In this document: in pieces, positions 26,779 to 35,143 of the stretch
Layout of the letters: each line of letters begins with the position of its first letter
Numbering within the stretch: the first letter of the stretch is position 1
Source: Palsa-189 sp963803735
Lineage (GTDB): Bacteria > Acidobacteriota > Terriglobia > Acidiferrales > UBA7541
Length of the DNA: 64,000 nucleotides
Assembly (NCBI GenBank): GCA_963803735.1
Contig: CAWDNV010000011.1
Location: 806,001 to 870,000 of the forward strand
Reading direction: 5' to 3'
Notes under the pieces: generated by a model
Database searches by the model: none
Told to the model about the DNA's origin: nothing
Seen by the model: only the letters and a program-made list of their open reading frames with translations
Translations under genes and position numbers: made by a program

Positions 26779-27153
26779 ATGGAGAAATGCAATCCGGATG
26801 TTTTAGAGGTTCTCAAATCCGAACTGCGGTTCCTCGAAAACGGCGGCTACAGGCATTGCTTGCTCCGGCCATGGCGGCCGCAGTTGGCCTTCATAGAGTC
26901 GCGGACCTGCCAGAAAAACGCGATGGGTGGACCCCAAAACTGTGACGGATGTGTGTTGATGGAGTTCGCGTCTTCGGAATGGCACGAAGAGAAAACGCCG
27001 TGCTGGCATATACCGCTCAACGAAATAGGCGAGACCGTGGATTCGTTTTATCGCTGGGGTACGCAGGATGACCTGGAGCAGGCGCTTAGGACTTGGCTTT
27101 GGACCACGATCCTGTCAATTGAGGATGACCGGCGCAACAACATCATTCGATAA
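26779..27153 (+). CDS. Family A protein (copy A2)
   Basis: A 124-aa paralogue of 19841 and 52394, starting MEKCNPDVLEVLKSELRFLE. It keeps 'C..C.LM.F..SE', 'TPCWHIPLNEIGET', and the Cys positions. AGGGAGCCGAC precedes ATG. It lies between family C and a haemoglobin, all on one strand, which supports a role in redox or gas stress (inference). Confidence 0.8.
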   Translation: MEKCNPDVLEVLKSELRFLENGGYRHCLLRPWRPQLAFIESRTCQKNAMGGPQNCDGCVLMEFASSEWHEEKTPCWHIPLNEIGETVDSFYRWGTQDDLEQALRTWLWTTILSIEDDRRNNIIR

Positions 27154-27302
27154 GCTCTTCGCGTTCTTGGTTCTGAGCAAACGGATTCGCCATGCCGGAC
27201 CACGTAAACTTCTCCGGCATGCCGGTTGGTATAGAATCGCGGCCACCAAGCGAACTTCAGTCGTGAGCGGATTGGCCTCGTTTCATTAGTGTAGGAGGTC
27301 CC

Positions 27303-27667
27303 ATGATTGATGACTTACATGACCTTATCGGCGGAAGGCACACTATTGGGGCTGCCACGGAATCCTTCTACGCAAAAGTGTTGGCAGATGATAGCCTGCG
27401 CCACTTCTTTAAACGTACCGATATGGCGCACCTCCGCTCCCGGCAGAGTATGTTCCTTACCATACTCCTCGGTGGACGAGTTGTGTATACAGGCAAAGAG
27501 ATTCACGGCGTTCATGCATGGGCGCGAAACCACGGGCTGAACGACGCGCACTTCGATACGTTTCTCAAGCATTTTCGTCAGCTCTGGAAGAAGTGGGGGT
27601 TAAGGCAGAAAAGGTGGAGGTTATCAAACTTCTGGAAAGTAAACGAGACGATGTCCTGAATCCCTGA
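27303..27667 (+). CDS. Truncated haemoglobin, group I-like (one frame change)
   Basis: The start after TAGGAGGTCCC reads MIDDLHDLIGGRHTIGAATE, then 'FYAKVLADDSLRHFF'. The proximal-histidine region is 'HAWARNHGLNDAHFDTFLKH'. Near 27578 the frame changes; the next frame gives the normal C-terminus 'ALEEVGVKAEKVEVIKLLES' ending 'KRDDVLNP' with a stop at 27665-27667. About 120 aa, the usual length. The product would bind haem and O2 or NO, typically detoxifying NO or delivering O2. Confidence 0.85.
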
Positions 27668-27701
27668 GATATTGACCTGCCCCCCGTTGTTGTACCACTC
27701 C

Positions 27702-27919
27702 TTATGTTAGTCCCAGAGCCATTGCCGATGGGTGGAGCGGAGCGGAACCCAGCGGCAATGGGGTGATCGCTGCCGGCGCGGGTGGCCGGTAGCCCAGTGA
27801 GCTGTGCGGACGAAATACGTTGTACTCCCGGCGCCAGCGTTCAATCAACACTTTGGCCTCAGTCAGCGTGTAGAAAATCTCCCGATTGAGGCACTCGTCC
27901 CGGAACTTGAGGTTGAGGT
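27702..27919 (-). pseudogene. C-terminal fragment of an IS3-family transposase
   Basis: Minus-strand translation gives 'LNLKFRDECLNREIFYTLTE', 'AKVLIERWRREYNVFRPHSS', 'LGYRPPAP', the conserved OrfB C-terminus including the third acidic residue region and 'RPH.SLGYR'. It stops at 27702-27704 and is cut off at about 27920, where the ribosome site of the next gene begins. The sequence after the stop (GGGGGCAGGTCA, minus strand) resembles an IS3 terminus. Confidence 0.8.
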
Positions 27920-27934
27920 TAAGGAGTAAGGCAG

Positions 27935-28168
27935 ATGCAAATTCGTCTAGAGATTACAGAAGCAGAAATTAGAGCGTTTCAAGCGACATATGCAGAACAA
28001 AGTCCAAAGCCACGTCTTCCATTCGAGGAGTGGGCTGGTCGTGAGATAGCTTCGCATTTTTCCAAAGCGTGGTCGCAAAAAGCACAGTGGGCAGTGCAGG
28101 ATACGTTGCGGCCAGTGTTTGCGCGAGAAATTCAGCAGCGACTTCGGGAAATGTCTCAAGTCTCATAA
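27935..28168 (+). CDS. Small hypothetical protein
   Basis: A 77-aa protein starting MQIRLEITEAEIRAFQATYA, mostly helical with alternating charge. AAGGAGTAAGGCAG precedes ATG 27935. The gene starts 16 bp past the IS3 remnant, so the insertion may have removed its natural promoter. No family recognised. Confidence 0.55.
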   Translation: MQIRLEITEAEIRAFQATYAEQSPKPRLPFEEWAGREIASHFSKAWSQKAQWAVQDTLRPVFAREIQQRLREMSQVS

Positions 28169-28182
28169 CTGCCCGTGGCGAT

Positions 28183-28207
28183 CACAAGCACCGCCGCAGC
28201 GGATTAG
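28183..28207. repeat. 25-bp dispersed direct repeat, copy 1
   Basis: CACAAGCACCGCCGCAGCGG plus ATTAG here differs at one base from 32511-32535. Neither lies at an obvious insertion-sequence end. Role unknown. Confidence 0.6.
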
Positions 28208-28236
28208 AACTGAACTTGCCCACCTGGATGTGCGCT

Positions 28237-28280
28237 GTTTCACGGCGGAGGCATTTCCCTTTACGCCCCCGCCGTGAAAC
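28237..28280. terminator. Hairpin between convergent genes
   Basis: GTTTCACGGCGG (28237-28248) pairs perfectly with CCGCCGTGAAAC (28269-28280). The 12-bp stem lies between genes converging from 28168 and 28292, so it is probably a bidirectional terminator, though no T-tract follows. Confidence 0.6.
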
Positions 28281-28291
28281 GCCGGATAAGC

Positions 28292-29108
28292 CTACTTCTC
28301 GATTTGCGCAGCCGCTTTTCTCAATTGCTCGGCAGCGAGGCTCTTCAGCCGTCTCGAACGCTCTTCGTATTCTCCCCGTATCTGAGCGATGCGCGCATCA
28401 ATGGCTTTCTTGGCATCACCCTGAGCCTTCGCCGCCTTTTGTTGCAGTGCTTGCACCTTTGCTTCGGTCTCCCCTTTGATCTGTTCCGACCTCTGTTTGG
28501 CCTGGTCGAGCTTTTCCTGAAGCTTGGCGTTAAGGGCGTCAATCCTGGCCTGAAGCTTCGCCTTGCGGTCAGCCTGCGCCTGAGCATGCTCAGCCTTCAA
28601 TTGCGCAATTTCGTCTGTTCAACGTCCGCCACGTCCCTGGCTCTTTGATCATCTTCAACCGTGCTCCTGAGAGAGCGAAAAACAACGCCACCGAGAGCCT
28701 CCATCCGTTGAGTCCACTGGTGTCACCCACTCCTCACTGACATCAGCGACTACGGCGCACTTGCCGGGCGTAAGGGCAGCGGCAACGTCAGCTCCGAAAT
28801 CGGTGTTGACTCCGGCAGCGTATAGATCCCCCAACATTCCTGCGAAGCTTCCGGCGAGAGCGCCGATGCCGAAGCCAACGGGTCCTCCCAGCAGCACCGA
28901 TTAGGCTGCCAATGGCAGTACCCCCGATGGTTCGAACCGGAAAGTCGCCGTCAGTCCGAAGTACAGAAACCGTTCCGTCGGCGTTCTTCTTGATTACCGA
29001 TTCAGCGTGGATTGTGATGCTCCCCTCGGTATCGAGTTGGTTGAGACTACGCGCGCCTTCATATGCTTTCGCTTCATTGTCAAACACTACGACTAGCATC
29101 TTTTCCAT
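28292..29108 (-). CDS. DUF1269-family protein with C-terminal coiled coil (several frame changes)
   Basis: ATG 29108 follows AAGGAGAATTCTC. The N-terminal part 'MEKMLVVVFDNEAKAYEGAR' and 'FPVRTIGGTAIGSLIGA' continues after a frame change near 28895 as 'GGPVGFGIGALAGSFAGMLG', then 'ALTPGKCAVVADVSEEWVTP'. A second change near 28715 gives 'RMEALGGVVFRSLRSTVEDD', and a third near 28605 gives the 100-residue helical tail ('LKAEHAQAQADRKAKLQARI' onward, Lys/Gln/Glu-rich). The order matches the known acidobacterial DUF1269 proteins as I recall them. The Gly-rich segment may insert in membranes. Function unknown, stress-linked by context. Confidence 0.7.
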
Positions 29109-29129
29109 GAGAATTCTCCTTTAGTGAAT

Positions 29130-29723
29130 TTAGACAGCTTGAGAGGCCTTCGGCTTCGGGAAAATCTGGTGAATTGCCGTCCCAAAACCGACCAGTGATG
29201 CACCGTCACAAATCAAATCAACACCAATTGCGAAACCGATGAACCAGATACTCGAAAGTGGCATTTGCGCCAGCAGAATGACTCCCAGCGCTACGGAAAC
29301 GATCCCTGAAAAAACTGCCCAACCCCAGCGCGGAAACTTCATCATTCCTGCCGCGATTGCTCGAAACATCCCGCTCACAACGAAAAAGCTCGCAAGAATC
29401 AAAGTGAGGCTTGCAGCTCCGGCGAGCGGATAACGGATCAGCAAATATCCGGTGAATCCTCTGAACAGCGCGCTGAGAAGGTTAAGAAAGAATCCGCTCC
29501 AGTTCCTCGTGCCAAAGGCGTGAACCAAAGCGACGATTCCGCTAATCAACAGCAACCATCCAAAAACCAGGACGGTCGCAAATGTGGCGGTGACATCCCC
29601 GATGATGCAAATGGCTCCCAGAAGCATTAGAAGAATTCCGAGACCCAGGAACCAGCCCCAGGAATTCCGTATTTCCTCCATGCCTGCGAGAAGCGGATTT
29701 TGTGCTAACTCATTTCTTGACAT
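29130..29723 (-). CDS. HdeD-family membrane protein
   Basis: A 197-aa protein with six hydrophobic segments in three similar pairs, as in HdeD (acid-resistance, DUF308) proteins: 'WGWFLGLGILLMLLGAICII', 'VLVFGWLLLISGIVALVHAF', 'YPLAGAASLTLILASFFVVS', 'FSGIVSVALGVILLAQMPLS'. AAAGGAGGGTTCG fixes ATG 29723; an upstream in-frame codon (29780) is not supported. It is the first gene before the DUF1269 gene on this strand. Confidence 0.85.
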   Translation of the reverse strand: MSRNELAQNPLLAGMEEIRNSWGWFLGLGILLMLLGAICIIGDVTATFATVLVFGWLLLISGIVALVHAFGTRNWSGFFLNLLSALFRGFTGYLLIRYPLAGAASLTLILASFFVVSGMFRAIAAGMMKFPRWGWAVFSGIVSVALGVILLAQMPLSSIWFIGFAIGVDLICDGASLVGFGTAIHQIFPKPKASQAV

Positions 29724-29868
29724 CGAACCCTCCTTTATCTTGTTTGTGGCTTCTTTCCCCGTGGTAACTTCGGGCCGCATTCTGATAACGCCGTTTTATC
29801 GGGAGTTACGGTAACGTCGCAGTGCGAAGAACCCTCCTCGTAGTAGAGCCTGACAACGCACCGCTGCG

Positions 29869-30069
29869 CTATTTCAACGCCGTCTTCAGCCGTTTGGTGC
29901 TCTGCGTCAACTGTCTCTTGAGTGCATCTACCTGCTTCGTTATTGCGACAAGTTCTACGTGTGCCGCTTTGACTGCTTTACGAGTTGCTTTGTGAGCTTT
30001 GGCATCAACCCTACCGATTGCAGAACCAACTCTCATCGCAGCATCTCTAAGTCCATTGTCCTTCGCCAT
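29869..30069 (-). CDS. Family E helical small protein (copy E1)
   Basis: A 66-aa Lys/Ala-rich helical protein starting MAKDNGLRDAAMRVGSAIGR, followed by 'DAKAHKATRKAVKAAHVELV'. It aligns with 34662-34859 across its length (MAK..L..AA...G.A.GR.D..A.K..K.A.V). TGGAGGC precedes ATG 30069. The basic alternating pattern resembles small nucleoid- or phasin-like helices, not assignable. The operator at 30152-30167 is about 90 bp upstream, inside the next gene. Confidence 0.7.
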   Translation of the reverse strand: MAKDNGLRDAAMRVGSAIGRVDAKAHKATRKAVKAAHVELVAITKQVDALKRQLTQSTKRLKTALK

Positions 30070-30097
30070 GGCTTTGCCTCCAGAATTTAGCGGCGAC

Positions 30098-30376
30098 TCA
30101 GACTTTCTTCGCCGAACAGCGCGCAACGTATTCGGTACCGCGAAGCATCGCAGTGACGCCGATCACACGATCCCGTGATTTTATCTTCACGCCCTCTCCG
30201 AGCTTATACTCCAACACATAAAGTTTTGAGCAGCTTCCGCAGAGCCAAAAATGCTCGACACAATACTGATCTACGGGAGACTGCCCATCCAATGGGGACT
30301 TAGAAAACCGTACCAGTTGGCCTTCGCGGTAATCGAATGGCACCCCACAATCAGAATTTGAGCAATTCGCGAACAT
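30098..30376 (-). CDS. Small zinc-ribbon-like protein
   Basis: A 92-aa protein with 'MFANCSNSDCGVPFDYREGQ' and 'YCVEHFWLCGSCSKLYVLEY'. Two CxxxxC/CxxC clusters plus His form a likely zinc-binding knuckle. CAGAGGAGAGAGG sits before ATG 30376. I recall similar unnamed proteins in Acidobacteria. The last part of the gene contains an operator-like palindrome for the next gene. Confidence 0.72.
   Translation of the reverse strand: MFANCSNSDCGVPFDYREGQLVRFSKSPLDGQSPVDQYCVEHFWLCGSCSKLYVLEYKLGEGVKIKSRDRVIGVTAMLRGTEYVARCSAKKV
30152..30189. promoter_or_regulatory. Crp-type operator plus half-site inside upstream gene
   Basis: AGTGACGCCGATCACA (30152-30167) and a half-site CGTGAT (30174-30179) begin exactly 22 bp apart, upstream of the family E start at 30069. 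They lie within the coding region of 30098-30376. Confidence 0.55.
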
Positions 30377-30425
30377 CCTCTCTCCTCTGGACCGTGCAAT
30401 CTAGTTGCTCTTGCTTCCCGAGTGA

Positions 30426-30461
30426 GAGGGCGGGCATAAGCACGAAACGCTTACCGCCCTC
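30426..30461. terminator. Hairpin after second Hsp20 gene
   Basis: GAGGGCGG (30426-30433) pairs with CCGCCCTC (30454-30461), and TAAGC (30437-30441) pairs with GCTTA (30449-30453), with a three-base bulge. It lies ten bases beyond the minus-strand Hsp20 stop. The stem resembles that at 25889-25923. Confidence 0.55.
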
Positions 30462-30470
30462 ATAGCCTTT

Positions 30471-31001
30471 CTAACTTGCTGCCTTCGGCTCGATGCGAAC
30501 TGTTTTGGCATGGGGTGCTTTGGGTAGTTCGATGTTCAAAACTCCGTCTTTCAGGATCGCGCTCACCTTCGAGCTGTTGACCTCCGTTGGCAGGTCAAAG
30601 ACCCGGAGGATCTCCTTCGCGCAGCGCTCGGAATAGACGGTCTTGGCCTTCTTGCTTTCTTCTTGGCCCTCGTGCTTACCGGAGATTGTCAGACGGCGCG
30701 GTTCGACATCGATCTTGAGTTCCTTGGTGCTGAAACCCGGAACCTCTGCCCGAATTGTTAGGTTGTCATCAGACTCTTGCATTTCCAGGTGTACCGGGTG
30801 AAGCAGTTCGGACTCGGCACGAAACCAATCTTCCAAATCGTGACCGAGCCACCTGCCGTTATTGTCAAATATCTCGAACGCTCTGCGAGCGATCGCATTG
30901 TAATTCTCCTGCATCCGATCAAAAATATTCTCGGTTTCAGTTTGTTTCGTTGGTACGGATGTTTTGACTGGCTGTAATGCTGTTGCTGGATGTGCGCTCA
31001 T
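30471..31001 (-). CDS. Small heat-shock protein (Hsp20), second copy
   Basis: A 176-aa holdase chaperone. The variable N-terminal region (about residues 1-68) is followed by an alpha-crystallin domain (about 70-172: 'LTIRAEVPGFSTKELKIDVE', 'LTISGKHEGQEES', 'ILKDGVLNIELPKA'). TGAGGAGAACACAA precedes ATG 31001. No full operator is visible in its immediate upstream region. Confidence 0.94.
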   Translation of the reverse strand: MSAHPATALQPVKTSVPTKQTETENIFDRMQENYNAIARRAFEIFDNNGRWLGHDLEDWFRAESELLHPVHLEMQESDDNLTIRAEVPGFSTKELKIDVEPRRLTISGKHEGQEESKKAKTVYSERCAKEILRVFDLPTEVNSSKVSAILKDGVLNIELPKAPHAKTVRIEPKAAS

Positions 31002-31335
31002 TTGTGTTCTCCTCAGTTTGGCTCTTCCCGGACTACACCCCGACTGTCAGGTAGATTGCCGACAACGGTGGCGTCATACCCGGTCTGCAGGATGTATGTC
31101 TTGTGGCACAGGAACCGTCGCCCATGGCGGGCGCGGCGGAGGGTGTGTGGTGAGACGGCACGAGTATACACCGTCTGTCATCAACGTAGGATTAATAAGC
31201 CTCGATTCAGAGAGTGGAGGCAGTTGAAGCGCAGAAAGACATCGCCTTGGCAATCAGGAGCAGCGCGGCGGCCGATTAGCAGTCGCCCTGCCCAGGCGCT
31301 CGCAGACGGCACGATGAGGGCGACAACGGCTCGTG

Positions 31336-31351
31336 TGTGACCCACATCACA
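31336..31351. promoter_or_regulatory. Crp-type operator upstream of SRPBCC gene
   Basis: TGTGACCCACATCACA has perfect half-sites, centred 53.5 bp before ATG 31397. Confidence 0.75.
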
Positions 31352-31396
31352 GCGACGTTCCTCACTCTGCGCGAAAAGATGAACGAGGAGCACGCT

Positions 31397-32023
31397 ATGC
31401 TCACCATACTTCTCGTAGTTCTCTTGCTCGCAGTGGTGTATTGGTTCACGCTCCGGCGTTGGTTCGGCCGCTGGGGCGCGACCAACAATGAACTCTGGTG
31501 CGTCATGAGCGGCGATGCGATCATTTCCCACCCCACGCATTCAGCCACCCAGGCTGTCACTGTCGATGCGCTGCCCGGAGACATCTGGCCTTGGCTCGTC
31601 CAGATGGGCTATAAGCGCGGCGGCCTGTACAGCTATGACTGGCTCGATCGGCTCTTTGGCTTTCTGGACCGTGTGAGTGCAAACCGCATACTTCCGGAGT
31701 TTCAGCACCTGGGCGTGGGCGACAAGATTCTCCTCGGTCCCGAGGAACTGACCGTCGCGGTCTTGGAGCCTTTTCGTTCGCTGGTCTTGAGCTATAAGGG
31801 TCGCGGTATGGAGTGGGTTTGGCAGTTTGGCCTGTATCCTCTCGTCAACAACCGTACGCGACTTGTGACTCGCGGTACTGAGCGAACACCGCAAAACGCG
31901 AGCTACTGGCTCTTCTTGCGTGTGATGGAGCCTGCCGCATTTATCATGACACGGCGGATGTTGCTGGGTTTGAAAGAACGCGCCGAAGGGTTGAGGGCAC
32001 GAGCTTTGGCAAGGGCCGCCTGA
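31397..32023 (+). CDS. Membrane-anchored SRPBCC-type protein
   Basis: A 208-aa protein with an N-terminal helix ('MLTILLVVLLLAVVYWFTLR') and a polyketide-cyclase/START-like ligand-binding domain: 'TQAVTVDALPGDIWPWLVQM' and 'GYKRGGLYSYDWLDRLFGFL', a conserved pattern of this subgroup, then 'RLVTRGTERTP' and a C-terminal helix. GAGGAGCACGCT sets the start at 31397. Ligand unknown. It is followed directly by a membrane protein gene. Confidence 0.8.
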   Translation: MLTILLVVLLLAVVYWFTLRRWFGRWGATNNELWCVMSGDAIISHPTHSATQAVTVDALPGDIWPWLVQMGYKRGGLYSYDWLDRLFGFLDRVSANRILPEFQHLGVGDKILLGPEELTVAVLEPFRSLVLSYKGRGMEWVWQFGLYPLVNNRTRLVTRGTERTPQNASYWLFLRVMEPAAFIMTRRMLLGLKERAEGLRARALARAA

Positions 32024-32560
32024 TTGGAAACGAATATCTGGGCGTTCTACCAGACGCAGTCGGATTGCGACAAATGGGTACAGGTTCTGAAAGCGGGCGT
32101 ACTCTACTTCGCGCTTGTCTTCGGTGCTGGCTTCGTACTTGGCACGATCCGTACGCTGTGGGTCGTTCCCCGCGTCGGCACGCGGATGGCCGAACTCACG
32201 GAAACGCCCGTCATGCTCGTCGTCGTCATCGTGGCGTCGAGGTGGGTAGTGTTGCATCTTCTCGTTCCGTACGTACAGTCCGTACGGCTCGGAATGGGTG
32301 CTATCGCTCTCGGCCTCCTGCTCCTCGCGGAATTCGGGTTCGTGCTCTGGGTTCGCGGCTTGTCAATCCGACAGTACTTCGCGTCCCGAGATCGTGTTTC
32401 AGGAGCGGTCTATTACGCGATGCTTGGGCTATTTGCAATCATGCCGCTCCTCGTGGCTCGAAGATTATCACCACGCCCCGGAACAAGGACAGCAGTAGGG
32501 ATTTCGCGGACACAAGCACCGCAGCAGCGGATTAGCCCGATCACAACCGAAGAGAATTAG
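32024..32560 (+). CDS. Four-helix membrane protein
   Basis: About 178 aa, starting at TTG 32024 immediately after the previous stop. Hydrophobic segments lie near 'VLYFALVFGAGFVLGTIRTL', 'VMLVVVIVASRWVVLHLLVP', 'GMGAIALGLLLLAEFGFVLW' and 'AVYYAMLGLFAIMPLLVA'. It resembles small membrane proteins that travel with SRPBCC genes. The last 20 residues are encoded by sequence repeated at 28183-28207, so the natural C-terminus may be shorter. Function unknown. Confidence 0.68.
   Translation: METNIWAFYQTQSDCDKWVQVLKAGVLYFALVFGAGFVLGTIRTLWVVPRVGTRMAELTETPVMLVVVIVASRWVVLHLLVPYVQSVRLGMGAIALGLLLLAEFGFVLWVRGLSIRQYFASRDRVSGAVYYAMLGLFAIMPLLVARRLSPRPGTRTAVGISRTQAPQQRISPITTEEN
32511..32535. repeat. 25-bp dispersed direct repeat, copy 2
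   Basis: It matches 28183-28207 at 24 of 25 bases and falls in the 3' end of the membrane-protein frame. Confidence 0.6.
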
Positions 32561-32822
32561 AATGCAGCTCGACGGCGGCCCAGTCCCCACTCACCAATGC
32601 TCCGGGGCTCTATGCGAACGAGTTGGTAAAGCAGCAGGTGTAAAACAGGGCCAAAGCGTTGGCAATACGTATGACCATGTATACCGCCCGAGTGATGAGC
32701 AAGCCGGAAGTTATCGGTTCGTCCCTCGGATTGGTACCGACAAACGCGCTTGTATTGACTGGTCTGGGACGAACGATGCCGACTCCGACTATCCAGAAAC
32801 ACCGCTTTACAGGGTCGAAAAA

Positions 32823-34122
32823 TCACTGCGCTTGTGCTTGGCTGGGAGTCGGTTGAGGATTCGGTGATTCGATCCGGTAGCCGAGTCTGCGGAGATCCCG
32901 AACCATCTTCCAAGCGCGAAGTTGCTTCGATCGTTTGGCGACCGCAGGGCCCCTTTCTTCGTAACGCACTCCCTGGTGCAGGATCTTCCAGATCAGCCGA
33001 CACTGCCGATGGGCGATGGCTCCGATAGCTTGATTGTGTCCCAGGCGCGGTACCGTACGACGATAGACGATCTCAAAGACAGTTCCTTTCGCTTTGGCTG
33101 CGGCGTTGGCACTCTGATTGAGAATCCGCCGCATGTGGCGGTTGCCCTTCGGGGACCGGTGGTTGTAGTTCACACCCGCGCTCTCGTCGTCACCGGGACA
33201 TGCACCCACCCATGAGGAGAACTGCTTCTCGGAAGGAAATGTCGCTGCGGTGGCACCCACTTCGGCGATAATCTGCTGCGCCGAATTGACGCCGAGACCG
33301 GGCACTTCCGCCAGTCGTTTCACCGCGTCCTGATGCTGGCTGAGCAGACCCGCCATCTCCTGGTCGAGTTGGCCGATCTGGTCGTCGATCAACTGAAACT
33401 CCTCCAGCGCCATCTTCAGCAGCCTCCGATAGACGGGGTTAAGCTCCGCCGACGCGCCAAGAGCATCACACAACTGTTCTGGCGTGGCACGCAGCTTCCG
33501 ATCAGCCAGGGCAGCCAGAGTTGCTGGATTGGTTTCTCCGTCCGCCAGCGCCTTCAGCATGCGTCGTGCACTGAGGCCCAGCAGATCGGAGACAAAGCTG
33601 GACAACTTGATATGCGCCTCTTCCAGAAGACTCTCGAGTCGGTTCTGTAACTGTACCCGGTTCCGCGTCAGCTGGTGCTTTCGGCGCATCACCGTCCGCC
33701 ACAGGCGCTGTTCGGCATCGGGCACAAAGCTCAGAGTCAGTTCCCGGGCCACCAGCCGCTTCACCAGGCGTTCGGCATCGGGGAAATCCTTCTTGCGCCC
33801 CCGCGGCCCGCGATTGGACTGTGCCTGCGCCAAGATGCAACGTTCCCGACATCGGGCCCGCGCCTTCCCGCTTCTGGCGGAGCGGCTTCCAGTACCGTTC
33901 CAGTGCTTCCCAGACCGGTTTCCAATACTGCGCCGTCGATTCCATGACGACTTCCTCGACCTCTGTCTCAAGCAGCCATGTCGGCTAGTGATCGCAGTTG
34001 TTCGGGGTTGCTGCCAAACAGCCGCCGCTCAAACTGGTACTCGCCTTCGATTTCGACGTCGGACACAACTACGGCCAGCATCTTTTTATGAACATCGATT
34101 CCCGCTATCCTGTAAGGCATAA
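32823..34122 (-). pseudogene. IS110-family transposase, frame-broken
   Basis: ATG 34122 follows GGAGGAATTT and reads MPYRIAGIDVHKKMLAVVVS (the DEDD first Asp). The frame ends at '...SLADMAA' and resumes in the next frame as 'LETEVEEVVMESTAQYWKPV'. It changes again near 33845 to 'LAQAQSNRGPRGRKKDFPDA', then runs through the transposase-20 domain ('RLAEVPGLGVNSAQQIIAEV', 'FSSWVGACPGDDESAGVNYN') to 32823. Total about 430 aa, normal for IS110. Two frame changes make it inactive as read. No terminal repeats are expected for this family, so ends are not defined. Confidence 0.88.
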
Positions 34123-34130
34123 ATTCCTCC

Positions 34131-34437
34131 TCGGCCGGGAGCGGAGAGCGTGCTGCGAATTACCTTAACCAGGGTCACGGGCTATCGCCGCTCCCTCAGC
34201 GGGAAGACAACGACGCCCAATTATTCGCTCAATCACGCACGCTCCGGATCAGACAGGTGAACGGCCTCAACTTCTCCACTGCGATACTCGACCTCGCCGC
34301 TCCGAGCCGTTTGCCATCTTAGCTCTGAACGATTTTCATGGAGTTTCGCGGGCCATAGGCCCTCAAAGACAGGTGAAGAATTACAAGTGAAGTTTCTGGC
34401 GGATTCCGGAGAAAACCCTCTAAACCATTGAAAAAGA
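34131..34437. other. Non-coding stretch beside IS110
   Basis: No gene seen. It probably contains the upstream end of the IS110 element and flanking DNA. Confidence 0.4.
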
Positions 34438-34482
34438 TGGTAGGCCCGTGCGGGCTCGAACCGCAGACCTCTACCGTGTCAA
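34438..34482 (-). other. 3' half of a tRNA-Val(GAC), probable attachment-site remnant
   Basis: On the minus strand, 3' to 5': CCA (34438-34440), discriminator, acceptor strand CGGGCCT, T-arm TGCGG-TTCGAGC-CCGCA, five-base variable loop, anticodon stem GGTAG and loop TTGACAC (anticodon GAC). The 5' anticodon strand, D-arm and 5' acceptor are absent; unrelated sequence replaces them. Such 3' halves are the usual scars left by integrases that target tRNA genes. Confidence 0.75.
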
Positions 34483-34661
34483 TGAAAGCAGCAGCAGAAC
34501 ATCAACAACTTACGGGGTAGTTTCGGTAGTGTTTGGAAGCCTTTGGAGCAGTAAGAAACGCTTATTGTTCCCACGTTGTTCCCACGCGGCAGGTTGGCAC
34601 AACCCGGTGGGGCCGACACAGCATCGGTGACAGCGTCTGGTGGATTGCAGACGCTGGAAGT

Positions 34662-34859
34662 CTAGCGGAGGGCCTGCTTCAGCCGGTTTCTTGCCTTGTT
34701 CAGATCACTCAAGAGTTCTTCCACCCGCTTCGATAACTCCGCCAGCTCTTCCCTAGCTACTTGCGCTGTCTTTGCCACCTTGCGAGCCGTGCGATCCGCT
34801 CGCCCCGCAGCGGTTCCCATTTTCACTGCGGCCGCAGTGAGTCTAGCCTTCTTGGCCAT
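34662..34859 (-). CDS. Family E helical small protein (copy E2)
   Basis: A 65-aa paralogue of 29869-30069: MAKKARLTAAAVKMGTAAGR, then 'ADRTARKVAKTAQVAREELA' and a coiled-coil tail 'ELSKRVEELLSDLNKARNRL'. GAGGAT precedes ATG 34859. Both copies end with a basic helix (RLK.AL). No full operator is seen upstream here. Confidence 0.68.
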   Translation of the reverse strand: MAKKARLTAAAVKMGTAAGRADRTARKVAKTAQVAREELAELSKRVEELLSDLNKARNRLKQALR

Positions 34860-35143
34860 ATCCTCTTCTCCGGTATTCCTTCCGAACCCAGAATCTATTC
34901 TCTCACGCGACCGCGTCGCACGGCGCAATAGGAAGAATACCATTGGGCGGTTTCACGCAGATTTTGCGCTTCTCACGCGCGACATCGCTTGACCGTCGCC
35001 CCATGCACGCCGATAATCCTGCCGTAGCGCAATTCCCCGGGGTACGCTCCCGGTCCTGACGGAACGGAACAACACGACGGTTGGGTTTGGTTTGTGCTCC
35101 ATTTTGTGGTGCCCGTGCGCCCGCGCGGCGTCAAGAGGGTTTG

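Noticed and set aside
34438..34482. A complete tRNA-Val gene
   Set aside because: Only the anticodon loop to the CCA end is present; the D-arm and 5' acceptor strand are not found next to it.
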